Source: Candidatus Falkowiibacteriota bacterium (GTDB taxonomy: Bacteria > Patescibacteria > ABY1 > BM507 > UBA12075). Taken from it: a stretch of 12,043 nt of DNA. Location: the NCBI GenBank assembly GCA_030636285.1, contig DAOVXE010000006.1, positions 1 to 12,043 on the forward strand. Reading direction: 5' to 3'. Each line of letters opens with the position of its first letter. The stretch's first letter is position 1. Under the pieces are notes generated by a model. The model searched no databases. It was not told the origin of the DNA and saw only the letters and a program-made list of their open reading frames with translations. This document shows positions 1 to 6,138 of the stretch, one piece after another. The translations under genes were made by a program, and so were the position numbers.

Positions 1-875
1 CCGTTATTATCTATAATCAGGCGGCTGTTTGTCTGGGATTCACCGCTGGTATCGGTGTTAGCCTGCCAGTTATCAGGCAGATCCTGGTTAATAGTATTAA
101 TGGTTAAAATTGAAAGCAAGTCAATAGAAAAACTCTCTTCGGTTTTATCGCCGACCACCACGCTAAGATGCGGTTTTGTCGGGTTTGGGTTTTCAGCGTT
201 CCGGGTGTGGGTTTTATCTGTTCCATAGCCGGTTTTGGTAACAGTTATCTCATATCCTTCAAATGACGGCAAAACCGACCTTAAAAGCTCGCCGTTGCTA
301 TCGGTAAAAAATGTTTGGTCATAAGCCGGCGCGATTATATTATTAACGATATGGACGCTCGCGGTCGCGACCGGGTTGCCGTTGGCGTCAACTACCAGAA
401 TATCAAGCAGGCCATTGCCGCTATCGGTTTCTTCGGTGCAAGGAATAATTTTTGAAAATACGGAAACACTTTTAGGCCCGGATTTGGAATTCCAGACGAC
501 TTCTATGGTGGCAATTTTATAATCATCAAAAACAATATCAGCCGGCGGCACCAGGCCGTCATACGGGTCCTGTTCGTACCTGATTGAAGTGTTTACCTGG
601 AATTCGCCATCACGAAAAATAGTTTCACTGTCAGGTATATTTCCGCCGGGGTTGCCGGCTAATGTGCCAACATCAATGTAAGGTAAATTTCTGATTTGTT
701 CCATTTTTTGGTTGGCTAATTCAGTCGCGATAACATAATTTCCATTGTCAATATTTATTCGCAGGGATAAAATTATTAGGCTATATATACCCAAGGTCAG
801 TATTGATATGATCATCACTGAAACCAAAACTTCTATTAAGGAAAAACCTGATTGTTTATTATGCGTATATTTCAT
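1..875 (-). CDS. Type IV minor prepilin with carboxypeptidase-regulatory-like domain (3' end outside window)
   Basis: A stop-free minus-strand frame begins with ATG at 875 and runs off the left edge (291 full codons seen). Residues 1-10 form a short basic leader ending in Gly10. The type IV prepilin N-methylation motif GFSLIEVLVSV follows, with Glu at mature position 5 and a hydrophobic helix to about residue 40. Prepilin peptidase would cut between Gly10 and Phe11, and the helix would pack into the pilus core. The segment around residues 150-215 (LLDILVVDANGNPVATASVHI through the FTDSNGELLRSVLPSFEGY stretch) resembles the carboxypeptidase-regulatory-like or transthyretin-type beta-sandwich common in surface proteins. 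The start lies 2 bp after the pilC stop, so it is in the pilus operon. The product is much larger than a typical 150-200 residue major pilin, which suggests a minor, tip or adhesin-like pilin. Family assignment is secure; the specific role is inferred. Confidence 0.9.
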   Translation of the reverse strand, partial: MKYTHNKQSGFSLIEVLVSVMIISILTLGIYSLIILSLRINIDNGNYVIATELANQKMEQIRNLPYIDVGTLAGNPGGNIPDSETIFRDGEFQVNTSIRYEQDPYDGLVPPADIVFDDYKIATIEVVWNSKSGPKSVSVFSKIIPCTEETDSGNGLLDILVVDANGNPVATASVHIVNNIIAPAYDQTFFTDSNGELLRSVLPSFEGYEITVTKTGYGTDKTHTRNAENPNPTKPHLSVVVGDKTEESFSIDLLSILTINTINQDLPDNWQANTDTSGESQTNSRLIIDNN

Positions 876-877
876 AT

Positions 878-2017
878 TTAAATCGCGGTAGTAAGCGAGT
901 ACATTGGCATAATAACGGCAACGGCCACTCCGCCAACGCCAAGACCAAGAGCCAGGATCAATACCGGTTCAATTATGGCCGGCAAATTTTCCATTATCTG
1001 ATCTACTTCATCTTCGTAAAATTCGGCTAATTCGGCCAAAATACTGTCAAGCTCGCCGGTTTCCTCTCCGATTGCCACCATTTGCGATACAACCGGAGGA
1101 AAAAGCCTGGGGTTAATGTTAATTACCTCGTTTAACTTGTTGCCTTTTTTGATTTTTAGGGCCATTTCATTTAAAGCTTCGCGATAATGAAGGTTGCCCA
1201 GTACTTTGGCCGTAATTTGAAATGTCTTAATTATCATTATGTCGGTTCTAAGGAGCGAGCTGATATTGCGGGCAAAACGGGCCAGGTTGATCTTTTTAAT
1301 GATTGATCCGAATATGGGCAGCTTTAGCAGTATGCCCTGAAAAATATACTTGCCTTTGCGGGTTTTTAATATTTTAACAGAAATAAAAATTACAGCGCTC
1401 ACGATAATTATTGTAGCCATGCCGTTATTAACTATCGCGTCGCTTACACCAATAAGAATTTTTGTCGGCAATGGCAATTCAGCGCCAAAATCTTTAAACA
1501 TCGCGGTAATTTTTGGCACGACAAATACCATCATAAAGGAGCCGATGCCGATCATGGCCAGAATGATCACCGCCGGATAGGTGAGCGCGCCTTTAACTTT
1601 TGATATCAGGTTGTGCTCTTTTTTCATCTGGATAAACAGTTCATGCAAGACGTCTTCAAGCTTGCCGGAGAGTTCGCCGGCCTCGATCATGGCGATAAAT
1701 AATTCGCCGAATACTTTTTTGTACGGCCGCAGGCTTTCGGCAAAAGCGGTTCCTTTTTCCACCTGGCTGCCTACCTCTGTAAGTACTTTTAGAAAATATT
1801 TATTTTCCGTTTGCTTGCTGATAGTATTAATGGCGATTGAAAGGGAAATGCCGGATTTAAGCATTAAGCCCAGGTGCTGGACAAAGAATAATTTTTCTTT
1901 TAAAGAAACGCGGGAAAGCGACATTACCATATCATTTATTTTTTGGTAAAGGCCGATTTTTTGTTTATCGTTTTCCTCGGTATCGCTTGATGATTCAGGG
2001 TTTAGATGGACAGGCAT
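878..2017 (-). CDS. pilC: Type IV pilus inner-membrane platform protein PilC/GspF family
   Basis: This 379-residue protein has the duplicated T2SSF architecture. The first repeat is about residues 40-165 (LFFVQHLGLMLKSGISL, then FIAMIEAGELSGKLEDVL). The second is about residues 245-370 (FARNISSLLRTDIMI, then MVAIGEETGELDSILAELAEFYEDEV). The repeated E-x-(S/T)-G-x-L signature occurs in both halves. Membrane helices are visible near residues 145-170, 200-220 and at the C-terminus (IEPVLILALGLGVGGVAVAVIMPMY). In the pilus machine it is the cytoplasmic-membrane platform that couples the PilB ATPase to pilin polymerisation. Its length is close to the usual 400 residues; the first 30 residues are short, acidic and polar. 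It lies 16 bp downstream of pilB and 2 bp upstream of the prepilin gene, so the three are very likely co-transcribed. No clear Shine-Dalgarno site is visible before the start. Confidence 0.95.
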   Translation of the reverse strand: MPVHLNPESSSDTEENDKQKIGLYQKINDMVMSLSRVSLKEKLFFVQHLGLMLKSGISLSIAINTISKQTENKYFLKVLTEVGSQVEKGTAFAESLRPYKKVFGELFIAMIEAGELSGKLEDVLHELFIQMKKEHNLISKVKGALTYPAVIILAMIGIGSFMMVFVVPKITAMFKDFGAELPLPTKILIGVSDAIVNNGMATIIIVSAVIFISVKILKTRKGKYIFQGILLKLPIFGSIIKKINLARFARNISSLLRTDIMIIKTFQITAKVLGNLHYREALNEMALKIKKGNKLNEVININPRLFPPVVSQMVAIGEETGELDSILAELAEFYEDEVDQIMENLPAIIEPVLILALGLGVGGVAVAVIMPMYSLTTAI

Positions 2018-2033
2018 AGATTTAAAATTATTT

Positions 2034-3761
2034 TTACTCTTTTGTTACTCTCATAACCTCTTCGATCGTGGTTATGCCGTTTTTGGCTTTAATAAAGCCG
2101 TCTTCAGACATGGTGATCATGCCTTCGGCCAGCGCCTGGGCATAAATATCCTTAGCCGGCGCGTTTTTCAGTATCAGGGAGCTGATCGCGTCAGTGTTTT
2201 CCAGTACTTCATAAATGCCGATCCGTCCTTTATAGCCGGTATTATTGCAGCGCTTGCAGCCTTTGCCGCGGTAGAATAGAATAGATTTCATTCCCTTTTT
2301 GGCGCTTATAATTGATTTTTCTTTTTCCAGGGTATGGAGAATACTCTCAATGTCCAGCTGTTTTTCCAGTTCTTTGGTTTGTTCATCGTCCAGATTATAG
2401 CTCTGGATGCAATCCGAGCAGATCTTCCTGACTAAGCGCTGGGCGATTATTACATTAGTGGTGCTGGCGACCAAAAAAGAGGGGACGCCCATTTCCGCTA
2501 AGCGGGGCATTGTTGTCGGCGCGTCATTGGTATGAAGGGTGGAAAGCACAAGATGGCCGGTCATGGCGGCGTGAATCGCGATCTCGGCGGTTTCTTTGTC
2601 CCGGATCTCACCGACCATGATTATATCAGGGTCCTGGCGGAGAAAGGCGCGCAAACCGCTGGCAAAAGTAAAGCCTATTTTGGCATTGACCTGCGACTGG
2701 TTAACATTAGGCATGCGGTATTCAATCGGGTCCTCAATAGTGGAAATGTTCACTTCCGGAGTATTTAGAATATTCAGGATCGTATAGAGAGTCGTGGTCT
2801 TGCCAGAGCCGGTCGGGCCGGTAACCATGACTATGCCATGGGGTTTTTCTATATTTCTTTTAGTTGTTTTAAACGCTCCGGGCTGAAGGCCGAGCTGTTC
2901 CAGGCTAAGAACCTGAGCTTTTTCGTTAAGCAGGCGCAGAACGATCTTTTCTCCGTCAAAAGTGGGCAGGATTGAAACCCGAAAAGCGACTTTATATTCG
3001 TCAGTAGTGATTTTAAATCGTCCGTCCTGAGGCAGGCGATGTTCATCCACTTTAAGATTAGACAAAATTTTGATACGGGCGATAATTCCGGACTGGACCG
3101 ACTTAGGCAGGACCATTACGTTTCGCAGTATCCCGTCAATCCGGTACCGGACCAAAACATTTTTTTCTTCCGGTTCAATATGGATATCACTGGCGCCTTC
3201 AATTACCGAATATTCAAGCAGGGTATCAACTATCCGGACAACCGGCAGGTCTTCAGCCAGTCTTTTTAAGTCTTTATGAGTGTCAACTTCGCTTAATTTA
3301 TTCGGGTCAAGATAGTCAAACTCGGCTTTAAGGCTTTTGTGGTACTGTTTTAAGGTATCGGAAATGCTGTCCGGAGTAGTTAGGTGAAGGATCGGCTTTA
3401 AACCTATTTTCTTTTTTATAAATTCTATTATTTCAATATCTTCCGGATCCAGCAGCGCTAATTTTATTTCTTTTTCATTAGCGTCAAAAGATATTATATT
3501 ATGGCTGGTGGCGATCGGTTCCGGAACAGTGAAAAGCACGTCCTTTCTTATGGTTTGATTTTTCAGATCAATAAAAGGTATTTTATAAAAACTGGCCGCG
3601 TTTTCGTAGAGAACCGCCGGAGTGATCACTTTTTTTTCATTTAAATAGTTCTCAAGTTTTTTCCCTTTAGCCTTGGCTTCATCAGCGTATTTTTTAAATT
3701 GTTCTTTTGTCAGCGACTCTGCCTTGATTAGAATTTTTTCCAGTTGTTTGTTGGTAAACAT
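2034..3761 (-). CDS. pilB: Type IV pilus assembly ATPase PilB/GspE family
   Basis: This 575-residue cytoplasmic secretion ATPase powers pilus extension. Residues 1-140 match the MshEN/T2SSE N-terminal domain (the KKVITPAVLYENAASFYKIPFIDL region). The ATPase core contains Walker A GPTGSGKTTT at 315-324 with Lys321. It also has the Asp-box region (STIEDPIEYRMPNVNQSQVN), Walker B DIIMVGEIRD from 379 with Glu385, and the His-box region (AAMTGHLVLSTLHTND). The zinc-binding tetracysteine typical of PilB and GspE is complete: Cys448-x2-Cys451 and Cys502-x2-Cys505, the latter followed by NNTGYKGRIGIYEV. All catalytic elements are present, so it should be active. It is PilB rather than the retraction ATPase PilT, because PilT lacks the MshEN domain and the zinc site. 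It leads the operon pilB-pilC-prepilin. Confidence 0.96.
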   Translation of the reverse strand: MFTNKQLEKILIKAESLTKEQFKKYADEAKAKGKKLENYLNEKKVITPAVLYENAASFYKIPFIDLKNQTIRKDVLFTVPEPIATSHNIISFDANEKEIKLALLDPEDIEIIEFIKKKIGLKPILHLTTPDSISDTLKQYHKSLKAEFDYLDPNKLSEVDTHKDLKRLAEDLPVVRIVDTLLEYSVIEGASDIHIEPEEKNVLVRYRIDGILRNVMVLPKSVQSGIIARIKILSNLKVDEHRLPQDGRFKITTDEYKVAFRVSILPTFDGEKIVLRLLNEKAQVLSLEQLGLQPGAFKTTKRNIEKPHGIVMVTGPTGSGKTTTLYTILNILNTPEVNISTIEDPIEYRMPNVNQSQVNAKIGFTFASGLRAFLRQDPDIIMVGEIRDKETAEIAIHAAMTGHLVLSTLHTNDAPTTMPRLAEMGVPSFLVASTTNVIIAQRLVRKICSDCIQSYNLDDEQTKELEKQLDIESILHTLEKEKSIISAKKGMKSILFYRGKGCKRCNNTGYKGRIGIYEVLENTDAISSLILKNAPAKDIYAQALAEGMITMSEDGFIKAKNGITTIEEVMRVTKE

Positions 3762-3811
3762 GGAGTTTAGGATTTTTCTTAGATTTGCATTAATAAGATT
3801 TGCACAACTTG

Positions 3812-3822
3812 ATTATATTATA
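3812..3822 (-). promoter_or_regulatory. Candidate -10 region of the pilB operon
   Basis: On the minus strand two overlapping TATAAT hexamers (3817-3812 and 3822-3817) sit about 50 bp upstream of the pilB ATG. A good -35 partner is not visible; the best match, TTGTCC, is too close. I call the -10 only, as the likely start of the pilus operon transcript. Confidence 0.45.
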
Positions 3823-3862
3823 ACATAAAATGGACAAAAACGGAAAATTTATAACTATTAAT

Positions 3863-3919
3863 TCAAAAACTAATAGCTTGTTTTTTGTTGGAGAATTTTT
3901 TATAAAGCAAAATTTTATC
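3863..3919. repeat. Direct repeat copy 1 (57 bp)
   Basis: This copy matches 4147-4202 over its whole length except for about two substitutions and a short indel in an A/T run. The shared core contains AATAGCTTGTTTTTTGTTGG, then GAGAATTTTTT and AAAGCAAAA. Just before the core, CTATTA and TAATAG (3855-3860 and 3871-3876) form a short stem followed by a T run on the plus strand. The copy lies directly upstream of the pilB promoter candidate. Confidence 0.85.
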
Positions 3920-3937
3920 CTCCGTAGTCCCGAAGGA
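3918..3937. other. Small hairpin beside repeat copy 1
   Basis: Arms TCCTCCG and CGAAGGA form a 7-bp stem with one G-U type pair around a 6-base loop. TCTTTT follows on the plus strand, so it could be a weak terminator. It could also be incidental. Confidence 0.35.
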
Positions 3938-3978
3938 ATCTTTTAAAGAGGTGGCTGGGAAAGTTAAAAGTTATTTAT

Positions 3979-4020
3979 AAAAAAAAACGATCCCCGCCCT
4001 TCTTACGAAGTAGCGGGGTC
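3979..4020 (-). terminator. Rho-independent terminator of the putative small RNA
   Basis: The hairpin at 3989-4020 has CCCCGC/GCGGGG arms, with an inner CTTC/GAAG stem closing a GTAA loop. On the minus strand it is followed directly by nine T (3979-3987 read in reverse). On the plus strand no T run follows, so its direction is minus. Confidence 0.8.
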
Positions 4021-4054
4021 TCGGAGTTGCGCTTAACAAGCACTAACCATTTGT
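3979..4054 (-). ncRNA. Putative small structured RNA, about 75-80 nt
   Basis: A near-consensus promoter on the minus strand (boxes 4083-4088 and 4061-4066) predicts a start near 4054. The transcript would fold a first hairpin at 4047-4026: arms GTGCTT and AAGCGC around loop GTT, extended by GTT and AAC across a one-base bulge. It then ends at a GC-rich terminator hairpin with a T9 tract at 3979-3987. Promoter, folded body and terminator together support an independent small RNA. It also contains a five-codon reading frame (4050-4033, MVSAC) starting about 4 nt from the predicted 5' end, so a mini-ORF or leaderless peptide is an alternative. I do not recognise it as tmRNA, 6S, SRP or RNase P RNA. 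Confidence 0.55.
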
Positions 4055-4060
4055 ATTTAC

Positions 4061-4088
4061 AATATAGCATGCCAGCTTCATTTGTAAA
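4061..4088 (-). promoter_or_regulatory. Sigma-70-like promoter for the putative small RNA
   Basis: Minus-strand TTTACA (4088-4083) and TATATT (4066-4061) are each one base from the TTGACA and TATAAT consensus. They are separated by 16 bp. No gene starts downstream before the terminator at 3979-4020. Confidence 0.6.
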
Positions 4089-4110
4089 TGTGAATATGTT
4101 AATAGTGTAG

Positions 4111-4169
4111 AAAAACAAGTTATTGGTTGCGGATTATTAAATATAATCAAAAACCAATAGCTTGTTTTT
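4111..4169. other. Long hairpin, possibly a bidirectional terminator
   Basis: The 18-base arms at 4111-4128 and 4152-4169 are complementary except for one G-T pair. Inside the 23-base loop, GATTAT (4132-4137) pairs with ATAATC (4143-4148). The outer ends carry an A run on the left and a T run on the right, so each strand reads a stem followed by T residues. The right arm is the first part of direct repeat copy 2. Confidence 0.6.
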
Positions 4170-4202
4170 TGTTGGAGAATTTTTTTAAAGCAAAACTTTA
4201 TC
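4147..4202. repeat. Direct repeat copy 2 (56 bp)
   Basis: This is the second copy of the 3863-3919 element, in the same orientation, 227 bp from the first. Only here does a matching left arm (4111-4128) turn the repeat into a long hairpin. The two copies bracket the small-RNA unit. Confidence 0.85.
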
Positions 4203-4304
4203 AAAATTTTATACTTTTTTTATGATTTCTTTATATCTTTTTCGGATTTTGTTCGTGCTAAAAAAGTGAAAAATTTATGGCTAATTCTACCTTGCTCTTA
4301 GATT

Positions 4305-4310
4305 TATAAT
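4305..4310 (+). promoter_or_regulatory. Candidate -10 box for the 4365 lipoprotein
   Basis: A perfect TATAAT lies 54 bp upstream of the lipoprotein start. No convincing -35 is seen at the usual distance. Confidence 0.35.
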
Positions 4311-4364
4311 ATGCTAATGTTGGGGATAAGGACTTATTATAAACAGGGAGGATAATGCAAAAAT

Positions 4365-4766
4365 ATGAAATTGCGCTATTTACTCCTTGCGCTAGTTACG
4401 TTTTGTCTTGCCGGTTGCAGCGACACGGAAATACCGCGGAGTTATAAACCACCATCGCAGAAAGCATTTGTTCCGGTCGTGGAGAAAACAGAAACGACAG
4501 TTAATACTACCGGCCTTGAAGATTTATTTAAAGCGATTGAGCAGGAAAAAGTTGAAACAAAAAAAGAAATAGAAAAACCAAGTAATGTCCCGCTTTCGAA
4601 TGATAATCATTATATAAATGTAGACGGCAATAAAGTTCATTCTCCGGCATATGCGCCATCGCGCCCCGCGGGTGCTTCCGCCCGCTGTCGTGACGGCACT
4701 TATTCCTTTAGTCAAAATAGACGTGGTACTTGCTCGCATCATGGAGGGGTAGCGACGTGGTATTAA
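4365..4766 (+). CDS. Small lipoprotein with DUF3761-like C-terminal domain
   Basis: This 133-residue exported protein has a signal sequence ending in the lipobox LAGC (residues 15-18), so Cys18 should be lipidated and the protein held on the outer face of the membrane. A low-complexity charged linker covers about residues 40-80. The last 45 residues (GASARCRDGTYSFSQNRRGT, then CSHHGGVATWY) match the DUF3761 pattern C-x-DGT-x-S...RGTCSHHGGVA-x-W, with two cysteines and paired histidines. The function of that domain is not known. A GGGAGG ribosome site at 4346-4351 lies 13 bp from this ATG, rather far. An out-of-frame ATG at 4355 is too close (3 bp) and would give a 30-residue overlapping frame ending at 4447. 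The lipobox fixes 4365 as the right frame. Confidence 0.85.
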   Translation: MKLRYLLLALVTFCLAGCSDTEIPRSYKPPSQKAFVPVVEKTETTVNTTGLEDLFKAIEQEKVETKKEIEKPSNVPLSNDNHYINVDGNKVHSPAYAPSRPAGASARCRDGTYSFSQNRRGTCSHHGGVATWY

Positions 4767-4830
4767 TTATCTTTATTGTTTTAAAATATAAAGCACTAGT
4801 CCAGATACCTGGGTTAAAACAAATTTGATT

Positions 4831-5475
4831 ATGAAGAATTTTATTAAAAAAAATTGGTTTCGATTATTCATCATTTTAATTCTAATCATTGTGTCGTTTA
4901 GTCTTTTAGCGTACATTTTTGATAAAAAACGGAATAGTAATTTTTACAAAAATCAAGATTGTCAAAAAGAAAACAGTATAAGCTACTACAATAGTAAGAC
5001 AAATAAATGTGAGATAAAAAAAATCAAACTACCTGATTTTGATTTTTGTGATTTCGAAATATTTGATATAAAAATAAATCAATTCCATTTTGATGGGCCA
5101 GATTATGAGAGAATAAGTAGACTAGAAGAAAGTTGTAAAACTGGTGGAACTTTCAGTTCATTGTCATGTGGGTGGGCGGAAGATGAGAAGAAGAGCAATA
5201 GAGAAGATACTTATATTGAAATTGAAGGTTTGTTAAAAAGTCAAAAAGATGAACGTTTACATTCTATTATATCTAAAATATACACAAAAGGAGAAAATAA
5301 AATTTTACTTGGAGTTGGTTCTGATAATTTTAAACGAGATGTAGGCAAGGACGAATCTATTCCTTTCAAAATTTCTGTTTATATTAACAGGAAGAAGGAA
5401 TTAATAGGTAATTTTTTTAGTAAAGATGATGAAGTGGATATTGATACGTATCCCTGGTTTTTGACTTGTGAATAA
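4831..5475 (+). CDS. Exported protein with N-terminal membrane anchor, unknown function
   Basis: The 214-residue product (from ATG 4831) has a basic start and one hydrophobic helix at about residues 10-30 (RLFIILILIIVSFSLLAYIF). A hydrophilic domain outside the cell should follow. Six cysteines (44, 60, 73, 102, 113, 213) all lie in that outer part and could form disulfides. The region at about residues 125-200 (IEIEGLLKSQKDERLHSIIS and DESIPFKISVYINRKKE) resembles the beta-sandwich of FxLYD-type extracellular modules, which often carry a G-x-(V/L)-x-N/S-x...PF pattern; this is a weak inference. A TTG at 4825 in the same frame is a possible start, but ATG 4831 is preferred. No Shine-Dalgarno site is visible. 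Base use is clearly AT-richer than in the pilus genes. It is the first gene of a closely spaced run to 6885. Confidence 0.75.
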   Translation: MKNFIKKNWFRLFIILILIIVSFSLLAYIFDKKRNSNFYKNQDCQKENSISYYNSKTNKCEIKKIKLPDFDFCDFEIFDIKINQFHFDGPDYERISRLEESCKTGGTFSSLSCGWAEDEKKSNREDTYIEIEGLLKSQKDERLHSIISKIYTKGENKILLGVGSDNFKRDVGKDESIPFKISVYINRKKELIGNFFSKDDEVDIDTYPWFLTCE

Positions 5476-5492
5476 TTTAATATTATTAAATA

Positions 5493-5867
5493 ATGATTAT
5501 GAATCAAAAAATAATAGATAAAACTTATAATACTCTGAAGGAAGTTGCATCTAGTAAACAGCTAATTAACTATGGGCAGTTATATGACCAGATTGGTGTT
5601 GATAGTCGTGATCCAAGAGAGAGACGACGGGGTTCAGATATTCTCACAGAAGTAAACAAGATTAGCCTTGAAGAAAAGGGTGTGATGATTTCATCAATAG
5701 TTGTTTTGCAGGAGGAGCAAATTCCGGGTGGAATGTATTTTGGCTTGGCTGTTGAATTCGAAAAGTTAAATGAGGGTGCTAGCGAGAGCGAAAAACTTGC
5801 TTTTTGGCAAGAAGAATGCAAGAAAGTATTTGAAGCCTATAACAATGATGATAGCGAGGAAAACTAA
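5493..5867 (+). CDS. Small protein of an uncharacterised YG..L / PGG.YF.LA family
   Basis: This 122-124 residue soluble protein has no signal or membrane segment. It shows a chain of motifs that I recall from a widespread unnamed family of about 120 residues. They are YGQLYDQIG, a DPRERRRGSDILTEVN segment, GVMISSIVV, IPGGMYFGLA (usually PG-x-(G/F)-FF-x-LA), and a final FWQEECKKVFEAY. The YG-x-L...G part is reminiscent of the winged-helix DNA-binding portion of MGMT-like proteins, so nucleic-acid binding is possible but only inferred. Relatives are, from memory, often found next to restriction or mobile-element genes. The start is either ATG 5493 or the in-frame ATG 5499; neither has a ribosome site. 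A 17-base hairpin (5475-5491) sits immediately before the start. The 17-bp gap to the previous gene suggests one transcript. Confidence 0.7.
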   Translation: MIMNQKIIDKTYNTLKEVASSKQLINYGQLYDQIGVDSRDPRERRRGSDILTEVNKISLEEKGVMISSIVVLQEEQIPGGMYFGLAVEFEKLNEGASESEKLAFWQEECKKVFEAYNNDDSEEN

Positions 5868-5915
5868 GAAGACGAAGAAATCAAGTAGAAAATACTTCTT
5901 TTTAATAATTGTACT

Positions 5916-6128
5916 ATGAATACCATAGTTTATGAAGAATTTATTGAAAGCGAGGGGTACTGGTTTAATATAGAGAAGACAGGCTCCGGGATGTATTGCG
6001 TTGTTAATACTAGAAGAAAGAAAAATATGATTAATCGTGATGATATTCCGTTTGCTGTTCGTGATTTTGAGACCTATGAAGAGGCAAAAAAATATTTAGA
6101 AACCTGTATAAAAGGTAACGCGTGGTGA
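5916..6128 (+). CDS. 70-residue orphan protein
   Basis: I do not recognise this gene. The 70-residue product is soluble and mixed alpha/beta in appearance. It starts with a beta-rich half (VYEEFIESEGYWFNIEKT, MYCVVNTRR) and ends in a helix with the pattern FETYEEAKKYLETCIK, similar to the closing helix of many small domains. It lies 48 bp after the previous gene and only 10 bp before the HEPN-like gene, in the same direction. It could therefore be a partner, for example an antitoxin, of the latter; this rests on position alone. There is no Shine-Dalgarno site. Coding status is supported by tight spacing and an intact frame in an AT-rich background. Confidence 0.6.
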   Translation: MNTIVYEEFIESEGYWFNIEKTGSGMYCVVNTRRKKNMINRDDIPFAVRDFETYEEAKKYLETCIKGNAW

Positions 6129-6138
6129 ATAAAAAAAT

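Larger units (their letters stand above)
3762..4364. other. Structured divergent intergenic region
   Basis: About 600 bp without a protein gene lie between the divergent pilB and lipoprotein genes. The region is AT-rich. It holds two long direct repeats, several hairpins, a minus-strand promoter, small RNA and terminator unit, and promoter-like boxes facing both flanking genes; each is listed separately. The stretch 4203-4300 shows no structure that I can support. Confidence 0.7.

Noticed and set aside
878..2017. Open frames on the plus strand inside pilC (about 1350-1580 and 1581-1949)
   Set aside because: They lie opposite a well-conserved pilC frame, show no recognisable domain and have no ribosome site; they are antisense shadows.
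2532..3279. Short open frames overlapping pilB on either strand
   Set aside because: They overlap the conserved ATPase core and zinc-site coding region in other frames and encode no recognisable sequence.
3979..4054. tRNA or known housekeeping RNA
   Set aside because: There is no cloverleaf, T-loop motif or CCA end, and none of the conserved tags of tmRNA, SRP, 6S or RNase P RNA. No tRNA was found elsewhere in the window.
3863..4202. CRISPR array
   Set aside because: There are only two repeat copies, 227 bp apart, with a structured transcription unit between them rather than spacers.
4355..4447. 30-residue frame from ATG 4355 overlapping the lipoprotein start
   Set aside because: Its ATG is only 3 bp from the GGGAGG site, the product is featureless, and the frame is explained by overlap with the clear signal peptide and lipobox coding region.
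4825..4830. TTG at 4825 as start of the membrane-anchored exported protein
   Set aside because: An ATG lies two codons downstream in the same frame. No ribosome site favours TTG, so 4831 is the simpler choice.
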